A stretch of 5,025 nt of DNA from Gemmatimonadota bacterium (GTDB lineage Bacteria > Gemmatimonadota > Gemmatimonadetes > Gemmatimonadales > Gemmatimonadaceae). Both the position numbers and the translations under genes were made by a program. Positions 1 through 5,025 of the stretch are shown in pieces (within the stretch, counting starts at the first letter, position 1; the number at the start of each line of letters is the position of its first letter). Location: positions 1 through 5,025 of the forward strand of contig JAQBPZ010000048.1 of assembly GCA_028287225.1 (NCBI GenBank), read 5' to 3'. The notes under the pieces were generated by a model that saw only the letters and a list, made by a program, of their open reading frames with translations, had not been told where the DNA came from and did not search any database.

Positions 1-683
1 GTGCTCTCCGACCAGTCGAGCTGATCGAGGTTGGCCAGCAGCCGTCCGGCGTAGTCGGTGATCCGGAAGAACCACTGCTCCAGGAACCGCTGCTCCACGA
101 GCGTGCCGCAGCGCTCGCAGGCGCCGCCCACCACCTGCTCGTTGGCCAGCACGGTCTTGTCGAACGGGCACCAGTTCACCGCCGCGGCCTTCTTGTACGC
201 CAGCCCCTGCTTGTAGAGCTGGAGAAACACCCACTGCGTCCACTTGTAGTAGCGCGGATCCGTGGTCGAGAGCTCGTGCGTCCAGTCCACCATCAGCCCC
301 GCGCGCTTCAGCTGCCGCCGGAAGTTCTCGATGTTGCGCGGAATGAGGTCGCTCGGATGGACGCCGACCTTGATGGCGAAGTTCTCCGAATGGATGCCGA
401 AGGCGTCGTAGCCCAGCGGCTCGAAGACGGTGTGCCCCTGCAGCCGCTGGAATCGTCCATAGATGTCGTTGCCCGTGAAGGCGAAGAGGTTGCCCACATG
501 GAGCCCCTCCGCACTCGGGTACGGAAACATCATCAGCGCGTAGAACGGGTCGGCCGCGGCGGCGAGGTCCGGGGTGTTCGTGCCGATGCTCTCCCAGGTG
601 GCTTGCCACTTCCGCTCGATCGCGGCCGGGTCGTAGGTGGCCGGCTCGTTCGCGGCCGGCTGGGATACTTCGAATTCTGTCAT
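1..683 (-). CDS. leuS: Leucyl-tRNA synthetase, N-terminal 227 residues (3' end beyond window)
   Basis: Cytoplasmic class I aminoacyl-tRNA synthetase that charges tRNA-Leu with leucine. The frame read leftwards from the ATG at 683-681 stays open to the window edge, giving 227 codons of a protein normally about 800-900 residues long, so it is cut by the window and not broken. Visible landmarks: YDPAAIERKWQ near residue 17; MMFPYPSAEGLHVGN at 51-65, where HVGN occupies the class I HIGH position; GYDAFGIHSEN at 91-101, the leucine-pocket segment; and NWCPFDKTVLANEQV at 170-184 followed by CERC (189-192), matching the E. coli LeuRS stretch with its zinc-site cysteines. The KMSKS loop and most of the editing domain lie outside. 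The start is supported by a GAGAAG at 691-696, 7 bases upstream. The gene is divergent from the chemoreceptor. Identity is near certain. The HVGN and IHSEN forms differ from E. coli but look like a subfamily trait, not damage. Confidence 0.96.
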   Translation of the reverse strand, partial: MTEFEVSQPAANEPATYDPAAIERKWQATWESIGTNTPDLAAAADPFYALMMFPYPSAEGLHVGNLFAFTGNDIYGRFQRLQGHTVFEPLGYDAFGIHSENFAIKVGVHPSDLIPRNIENFRRQLKRAGLMVDWTHELSTTDPRYYKWTQWVFLQLYKQGLAYKKAAAVNWCPFDKTVLANEQVVGGACERCGTLVEQRFLEQWFFRITDYAGRLLANLDQLDWSES

Positions 684-690
684 CGGGCGA

Positions 691-696
691 CTTCTC
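691..696 (-). promoter_or_regulatory. Probable ribosome binding site of leuS
   Basis: On the minus strand this reads GAGAAG, a partial Shine-Dalgarno match, with 7 bases before the ATG at 683. It supports this ATG as the leuS start. Confidence 0.5.
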
Positions 697-737
697 GGCG
701 CTGTGGCGCCTGCGGGCGGAAGTTGGTCTCTTCCCGC

Positions 738-766
738 AATTTAGCCTGACGGTCCCAGCCTCACAA
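738..766 (-). promoter_or_regulatory. Candidate sigma-70-type promoter for leuS
   Basis: On the minus strand, TTGTGA (766-761, 4 of 6 matches to TTGACA) is followed after exactly 17 bases by TAAATT (743-738, 4 of 6 matches to TATAAT). These lie in the only AT-rich pocket of the intergenic region. Transcription would begin near 731, giving a leader of about 50 bases before the leuS ATG. This is a consensus match by eye only; the organism's own promoter consensus is unknown. Confidence 0.35.
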
Positions 767-825
767 ACGTCGCCGCCTCCCGCGTCGCGCGACTCGACTT
801 CGCCCTCCCGCTCTTCTTCCCCCGC

Positions 826-3018
826 ATGGCCACCACATCCGCCGCGTCGGCGCCGCAGGTCAGCCCGATCGCGCGCAAGGACTACTCCTCCTCCCTGCAC
901 CGGCGCTTCCTCGTCGGCGCCACGGTCTGCGGGATCCTCACCATCGGGCTGCTCGCGGGCGGCGCCTGGACCCTGCTGCAGGGCGACATTGCCCGCCGCG
1001 GCGACCAGACCCTCCACGAGGCGGCGCATCGGGCGGACCTCGTCATCGCCAGCGCGCTTCAGGAGCGCGGCCGCGAGTCGCAAGTGCTCGCCCTCACCCC
1101 CCAGGTGATCGCCGCCGCGCGGCAGGGGCTCGCCCGGTCCGCGGCGCTCGGCCTGCCCGGCACCCCCATCCCGACCCTCGAGCAGCGCTTCGCCGCCGAC
1201 AAGTCCATGCTGGTGGCCGCCGACACGCGGCTCAGGCTGCGCGAGCTCGTGCCCCACCTGGACGCCGAGCAGGTCATCCTCACCGACTCCAGCGGCTACA
1301 ACGTCCTGATCACCGACCGCAGCGCCGACTTCGTGCAGAGCGACGAGGCCTGGTGGCAGGAAGCGTGGCGCACCGGCCGCTCGATCTCCGACGCCGCCTA
1401 CGACTCCGCCACGCGCACGAGCGTCGTCGCCGTCGCCGTCACCGTCGTGGACGGGGCTGCGAAGCTGGGCGTGCTCAAGGTGAAGTTCGTCGTCACTCCC
1501 CTCGTCTCGTCGCTCGCCTCCGCCGGCGCCGGCGTCCGGGTGGACATCGTGGACTCGGCAGGACGCGTGCTCCTGAGCTCCGACTCCACCGCGATGGGCA
1601 GCGTGCTCGCCAGGGTCAGTGGCGACGCCGCGTCCGAGCACGGCACGGTGACGGTCGGCAGCGTCGTGGAGCAGGCCGCCACGCGCACCGCGACGGGCAC
1701 GCGCTGGACCATCGTCGCACATCTGCCGAGCGCCACCCTTGCCGCACCCTACGAGGCGGCGAAGCGCGGCATCCTCGGCGCCACGGCCGCGCTGCTGCTG
1801 GTCCTGGCGGGGCTGATCTTCGCCATGCACCGCTTCCTCACCCGCCGCATCTCGGACCCGGTGAGCCAGCTCGCCGCGGCCGCCGAGGCGGTGGCGGCCG
1901 GAGACTTCTCGGTGCAGGTGCGGCACGTGTCCACCGACGACGAGATCGGACGCACCGCGCGCGCGGTGGCCGCGATGGTCGTGGAGCTGCGACGGCTCGC
2001 GCAGGCCATCGTGCAGTCCACGCACGAGACCAACACGATGTCCTCCGACATCACCGCGGGATCGGAGGAGATGGCCGCCACCGCGGGCGAGATCGCCAAC
2101 ACGGCCAGCGAGCTCTCCGCCCAGGCCACGCGCATGGCCGAGACGATCGGCTCGCTCGCGGTGACCGCGGGCTCCCTGCGCGGGCTCGCGACGGAGCTGG
2201 AGACGGGTGCCGGCGAGGGCGTGACCCGCAACGCGGCGCTGCGCACCCTGGCCACCGAGAACCGCTCGGGGCTGGACGCCAGCGCCGCCTCGCTCGACAC
2301 CCTCGGGAACGACGTCCTCGCCAGCGCCCAGGCCATCGAGGCGCTGGCCGAGGCGTCCACCGAGATCCGCTCGTTCGTGACGCTCGTGCGGAAGCTCGCC
2401 CGCCAGTCGAAGCTCCTCGCGCTCAACGCGGCCATGGAGGCCGCGCGCGCCGGAGCGCAGGGCGAGGGGTTCGCCGTGGTGGCCAGCGAGGTGCGCCGCC
2501 TCTCGTCCATGTCGTCGGACGCCGCCGAGCGCACCGAAGCCGTGGTCAACAGCGTGCTGAGCGGGATCGAGGCGTCGCGCGCCTCCGCCGGCCGCGCCGT
2601 GGCGATGGCCGACGAGGTGCGTGTCGCCAATGCGCGGGCCTCGGCGTCGTTCGCGGAGATCGAGGTCGCCGTCGCCGAGGCGGACAGCTGGACGCGCTCC
2701 GTGCAGCAGACGTCGTCCACCACGCGCGAGCTGATGGCCGTGATGACCGAGCGGCTCGACGACCTCACGGGCGGCACCGAGTCGTTCGCCGCCGCCATGG
2801 AGCAGGTGGCCGCGTCGAGCGAGGAGCAGAGCGCCGCGACCCAGGAGATCGCGGGGGCGGCCAACACGCTCGTCGCCGCCGCCGACCGGCTCAATCGCCT
2901 GGTGGCGGGGCTCAAGCTCGGGGACGCCGAACCCGCGAGGGGCTCGGCGATCGAGCCCGCGGCAGACGCCGGCGGGTCGAGGCACGCGGCGTCGGAGTTG
3001 AGCCTGTCGATGGCCTGA
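826..3018 (+). CDS. Methyl-accepting chemotaxis protein, dCache-like sensor, HAMP, long signalling hairpin
   Basis: Inner-membrane chemoreceptor that would signal to flagellar or pilus machinery through a CheA/CheW array. In order: basic cytoplasmic tail; TM1 about 28-51; periplasmic sensor about 52-305; TM2 about 315-337; HAMP about 338-392 (DP at 344-345, DDEIG at 371-375); MCP domain about 395-697. The sensor has double-Cache features: ILTDSSGYNVL (151-161), SDEAWWQEAW (172-181), AYDSATRTSVVAVAV, then a membrane-proximal half with VDIVDSAGRVLLSS (239-252). The hairpin tip keeps LLALNAAMEAARAG (530-543) and GFAVVASEVRRLS (548-560). SEEMAAT (413-419) and SSEEQSAAT (664-672) sit symmetrically and resemble methylation sites. 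Each arm is about 152 residues, longer than in E. coli Tsr and near the 44-heptad class. There is no C-terminal NWETF-like CheR tether; the protein ends SELSLSMA. ATG 826 is the only usable start: no other start codon lies between it and the in-frame stop at 742, though no Shine-Dalgarno precedes it. The ligand is unknown. Confidence 0.95.
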   Translation: MATTSAASAPQVSPIARKDYSSSLHRRFLVGATVCGILTIGLLAGGAWTLLQGDIARRGDQTLHEAAHRADLVIASALQERGRESQVLALTPQVIAAARQGLARSAALGLPGTPIPTLEQRFAADKSMLVAADTRLRLRELVPHLDAEQVILTDSSGYNVLITDRSADFVQSDEAWWQEAWRTGRSISDAAYDSATRTSVVAVAVTVVDGAAKLGVLKVKFVVTPLVSSLASAGAGVRVDIVDSAGRVLLSSDSTAMGSVLARVSGDAASEHGTVTVGSVVEQAATRTATGTRWTIVAHLPSATLAAPYEAAKRGILGATAALLLVLAGLIFAMHRFLTRRISDPVSQLAAAAEAVAAGDFSVQVRHVSTDDEIGRTARAVAAMVVELRRLAQAIVQSTHETNTMSSDITAGSEEMAATAGEIANTASELSAQATRMAETIGSLAVTAGSLRGLATELETGAGEGVTRNAALRTLATENRSGLDASAASLDTLGNDVLASAQAIEALAEASTEIRSFVTLVRKLARQSKLLALNAAMEAARAGAQGEGFAVVASEVRRLSSMSSDAAERTEAVVNSVLSGIEASRASAGRAVAMADEVRVANARASASFAEIEVAVAEADSWTRSVQQTSSTTRELMAVMTERLDDLTGGTESFAAAMEQVAASSEEQSAATQEIAGAANTLVAAADRLNRLVAGLKLGDAEPARGSAIEPAADAGGSRHAASELSLSMA

Positions 3019-3021
3019 GGG
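3017..3021 (+). promoter_or_regulatory. Weak ribosome binding site of the aspartase fusion gene
   Basis: GAGGG overlaps the TGA stop codon of the chemoreceptor gene (3016-3018) and lies 13 bases before the ATG at 3035, further away than the usual 5-9. It is the only purine-rich stretch in the 16-base gap. Its overlap with the upstream stop suggests that the two genes are translated from one mRNA, possibly coupled. Confidence 0.35.
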
Positions 3022-3034
3022 TAGTTTCCGTGCC

Positions 3035-4957
3035 ATGACCGAAATCCGAGATCAGCTCCGAGCCTTGTCGTTCCTGAACGGCATCACCGATACCTCCATC
3101 CACCAGCTCAGCCGGCTGGTGACTCCCGTGGACTACGCCTGCGACGCGCTGCTGTTCGCGGAGGGCGACGAGCGCCGGCTCATGGCGCTGGTGGTGACCG
3201 GTGCGGTCGCCATCGAGAAGGGCCGGGCGACCCGCCCGGTGCGGCTCGCGACCCTCGGCGCGGGCGAGGCCGTCGGCGAGGGCCTCCTGCTCGACGACTC
3301 CACGCACGGCACCACGGCGCGCGCCATCGTGAACACGCGGGCGCTGGTGCTCTCGCGCGACCAGATCGAGCTGATGATCAAGGACGCGCCCTCGCTGTAC
3401 GCGACGCTCGTGGGCCGCGCGGCGCGCGCCATCAAGCATCGGCTGTCGGCTGTGGATGCCACCCTCGTGGGACGCGGCCGCAGCCTCGGCTTTGGCGGGA
3501 CGCGAACGCGGCTCGAGCACGACCTGCTCGGCGAGCGCGAGGTGCCGGACGACGCGATGTACGGCGTGCAGACGCTGCGCGCGATGGAGAACTTCCCCAT
3601 CACCGGCGTGCCGCTGCGCGAGTTTCCCGCGCTCATCGAGGCGCTGGCGGCGGTGAAGGAGGCGGCCGCGCTCGCGAACGCGGAGCTGGGCCTGCTGCCC
3701 CAGGCGGTGTGCGACGTGGTGACCCGCGCGGCGCAGGAGATCCGCGCCGGCCGGCATCACGAGCACTTCCTGGTGGACATGATCCAGGGCGGCGCTGGCA
3801 CCTCCACCAACATGAACGCGAACGAGGTGATCGCGAACCGGGCCCTCGAGCTGTCGGGGCACACGCGCGGGGAGTACCAGTACGTGCACCCCAACAATCA
3901 CGTGAACCTCAGCCAGTCCACCAACGACGTCTACCCGACGGCGGTGAAGCTGGCGCTGCACACCGTGATCGAGGGGCTTCGCCATGCGATGAAGGACCTC
4001 GCCGCCGCGTTCCTGATGAAGGGCGACGAGTTCTCGCCGTTCATCAAGATGGGGCGGACGCAGCTCCAGGATGCCGTGCCCATGACGCTCGGGCAGGAGT
4101 TCACCGCGTTCGGCCACACCATCCTCGAGGACGTGGAGCGGCTGGGTGAAGCGCAGGCGCTGATCCGCGAGATGAACATGGGCGCCACGGCGATCGGCAC
4201 CGGCATCAACGCGCCTCGCGGATACGCCGACGCGGTACGCACGCATCTCTCGCGCATCACGGCGCTGCCGCTCATCACCGCGCCCGATCTCGTGGAGGCC
4301 ACCGCCGACACCGGGTCGTTCGTGCAGCTCAGCGGCGTGCTCAAGCGCTGCGCCGTGAAGCTCTCCAAGATCTGCAACGACCTGCGGCTGCTGAGCTCCG
4401 GCCCGCGCGCCGGCTTCGGCGAGATCAACCTTCCCGCCATGCAGCCGGGATCGTCCATCATGCCGGGCAAGGTGAACCCGGTGATCCCCGAGGTGGTGAA
4501 CCAGGTCTGCTTCGACGTGATCGGGGGCGACATCACCGTCACGATGGCGGCGGAGGCGGGCCAGCTCCAGCTCAACGTGTTCGAGCCGGTGATCGCCTAC
4601 CGGCTGCTCGGCGGCATCTCGGCGCTGACCAATGCCTGCACGGTCCTGCGCGAGCGCTGCATCGTCGGCATCACGGCCAACCCGGACCGGATGCGGCAGT
4701 TCGTGGAGCAGTCCATCGGCATCGTGACGGCGCTGGTGCCGGTGCTCGGCTACGAGACGTCCACCGAGATCGCCCGCGACGCGCTCGCGAGCGGCCGCGG
4801 CGTGTACGAGCTGGTCATGGAGCGCGGCCTGCTCACGCGCGCGGAGCTGGATCGCGCGCTCAATCCGGAGGCGATGACCGGTCCGCCCACCTCGCCGGCC
4901 TCGCCCACGCTGCCGCCGCTGCCGGTGGCGGAGAGTCCGCTCGTCTCGAAGAAATAG
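3035..4957 (+). CDS. aspA: Aspartate ammonia-lyase with fused N-terminal cyclic-nucleotide-binding-like domain
   Basis: The lyase part converts L-aspartate to fumarate plus ammonia in the cytoplasm. Residues about 156-612 align along the whole of E. coli AspA (478 residues): DLLGEREVPDDAMYGVQTLRA (163-183), QGGAGTSTNMNANEV (251-265), STNDVYPT (295-302), GRTQLQDAVPMTLGQEF (340-356), KICNDLRLLSSGPRAG (445-460) and GSSIMPGKVNPV (472-483). By alignment with Bacillus AspB, the catalytic base is Ser473 (AspB Ser318) and Lys479 matches Lys324. GEYQY, TQLQDA and NPVIPEVVNQ favour aspartase over fumarase. Residues about 10-135 form a CRP-like beta-roll with GEAVGEGLLL (77-86) and a closing helix about 119-138; residues 136-155 are a Gly/Arg-rich linker. 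No DNA-binding helix-turn-helix is present, so a regulatory role for the extra domain is inference. The usual phosphate-binding Arg appears to be His91. The tail from 612 is proline-rich and probably disordered. The gene starts 16 bases after the chemoreceptor gene. GTG codons at 3452 and 3467 could start a shorter enzyme, but neither has a clear Shine-Dalgarno. Confidence 0.95.
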   Translation: MTEIRDQLRALSFLNGITDTSIHQLSRLVTPVDYACDALLFAEGDERRLMALVVTGAVAIEKGRATRPVRLATLGAGEAVGEGLLLDDSTHGTTARAIVNTRALVLSRDQIELMIKDAPSLYATLVGRAARAIKHRLSAVDATLVGRGRSLGFGGTRTRLEHDLLGEREVPDDAMYGVQTLRAMENFPITGVPLREFPALIEALAAVKEAAALANAELGLLPQAVCDVVTRAAQEIRAGRHHEHFLVDMIQGGAGTSTNMNANEVIANRALELSGHTRGEYQYVHPNNHVNLSQSTNDVYPTAVKLALHTVIEGLRHAMKDLAAAFLMKGDEFSPFIKMGRTQLQDAVPMTLGQEFTAFGHTILEDVERLGEAQALIREMNMGATAIGTGINAPRGYADAVRTHLSRITALPLITAPDLVEATADTGSFVQLSGVLKRCAVKLSKICNDLRLLSSGPRAGFGEINLPAMQPGSSIMPGKVNPVIPEVVNQVCFDVIGGDITVTMAAEAGQLQLNVFEPVIAYRLLGGISALTNACTVLRERCIVGITANPDRMRQFVEQSIGIVTALVPVLGYETSTEIARDALASGRGVYELVMERGLLTRAELDRALNPEAMTGPPTSPASPTLPPLPVAESPLVSKK

Positions 4958-4967
4958 ACTCGACCAC

Positions 4968-5023
4968 CCAGCGTACCGCCTGCACCGTACACCGTACGGA
5001 GTACGGTGCAGGCGGTACGCTGG
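4968..5023. repeat. 56-base near-perfect palindrome, possible transcription terminator
   Basis: The arms at 4968-4990 and 5001-5023 are exact reverse complements over 23 bases. Between them is a 10-base centre that is itself CCGTACGG flanked by a single A/A mismatch (4991 and 5000). The axis lies between 4995 and 4996. It starts 10 bases after the aspartase stop codon. As RNA it would form a very stable GC-rich hairpin, suited to ending transcription or blocking 3' decay. No T-run is visible on either side, but only two bases remain on the right, so an intrinsic terminator tail cannot be judged. It could equally be a copy of a dispersed palindromic repeat. Confidence 0.8.
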
Positions 5024-5025
5024 TG

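Larger units (their letters stand above)
684..825. other. Divergent intergenic region between leuS and the chemoreceptor gene
   Basis: These 142 bases must hold the leuS promoter and probably that of the chemoreceptor/aspartase pair. The half next to leuS has the ribosome-binding-site and promoter candidates listed separately. The half next to the chemoreceptor is C/T-rich (CTCTTCTTCCCCCGC just before the ATG), with no Shine-Dalgarno sequence and no convincing plus-strand -35/-10 pair. I saw no sigma-54 (GG-N10-GC type) or flagellar sigma-28 promoter, and no strong hairpin. Confidence 0.6.

Noticed and set aside
276..749. Plus-strand open frame opposite leuS
   Set aside because: Antisense shadow. 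The minus-strand frame shows a continuous LeuRS sequence with conserved motifs.
684..760. T-box or other leader riboswitch for leuS
   Set aside because: The putative leader is only about 50 bases, with no T-box sequence, no specifier stem and no terminator/antiterminator pair.
684..825. Sigma-54 or flagellar sigma-28 promoter for the chemoreceptor gene
   Set aside because: No TGGCAC-N5-TTGC or TAAA-N15-GCCGATAA-like sequence on the plus strand; only scattered fragments.
1353..3038. Plus-strand 561-codon open frame overlapping the chemoreceptor
   Set aside because: Arg/Gly/His-rich, low-complexity product of a shifted frame. The MCP frame has well-defined domains over the same bases.
3440..3500. 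Fusion as an artefact of a missed stop between two genes
   Set aside because: The frame is open straight through, with no stop between the domains and no strong ribosome binding site at the junction. The linker codes for ordinary residues, and only the GTG codons at 3452 and 3467 could serve as separate starts.
2912..4246. Long minus-strand open frame (444 codons) opposite the chemoreceptor end and aspartase
   Set aside because: Its product is rich in Arg, His and Val with no recognisable domain, typical of a frame opposite GC-rich coding sequence. The plus-strand frame carries clear aspartase motifs throughout.
3500..4957. Class II fumarase instead of aspartase
   Set aside because: Fumarases have GRTHLQDATP and GSSIMPGKVNPTQ. 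Here the motifs are GRTQLQDAVPM and NPVIPEVVNQ, and the closest remembered match over the full length is AspA.

Overview
The window is GC-rich bacterial DNA (roughly 70% GC by eye) holding three protein-coding genes and two short non-coding stretches. No rRNA, tRNA, CRISPR array or insertion sequence was seen. The source is probably a high-GC Gram-negative environmental bacterium. The leucyl-tRNA synthetase start resembles a variant I associate from memory with Gemmatimonadota and Chloroflexi-like lineages (HVGN in place of HxGH, IHSEN in place of LPAEN). The phylum is therefore a guess.

Layout: (1) positions 1-683, minus strand, are the first 227 codons of leuS; the rest lies beyond the left edge. 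(2) Positions 684-825 form a 142-base divergent intergenic region with a plausible leuS promoter in a small AT-rich pocket. (3) Positions 826-3018, plus strand, encode a complete 730-residue membrane chemoreceptor (TM, periplasmic dCache-like sensor, TM, HAMP, long MCP signalling hairpin). (4) Positions 3035-4957, plus strand, start 16 bases later and encode a 640-residue protein: an apparently complete aspartate ammonia-lyase with a CRP-like cyclic-nucleotide-binding fold fused to its N-terminus. (5) Positions 4968-5023 are a near-perfect 56-base palindrome just after that gene, probably a hairpin that ends or protects the transcript.

The chemoreceptor and the fusion enzyme are close enough to be one transcription unit, while leuS is transcribed away from them. 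The pair may join sensing of a nutrient to catabolism of aspartate (to fumarate and ammonia), but the receptor's ligand cannot be read from sequence. The most unusual item is the fusion: a metabolic lyase carrying what looks like an allosteric nucleotide-sensor domain whose phosphate-binding cassette lacks the usual arginine.
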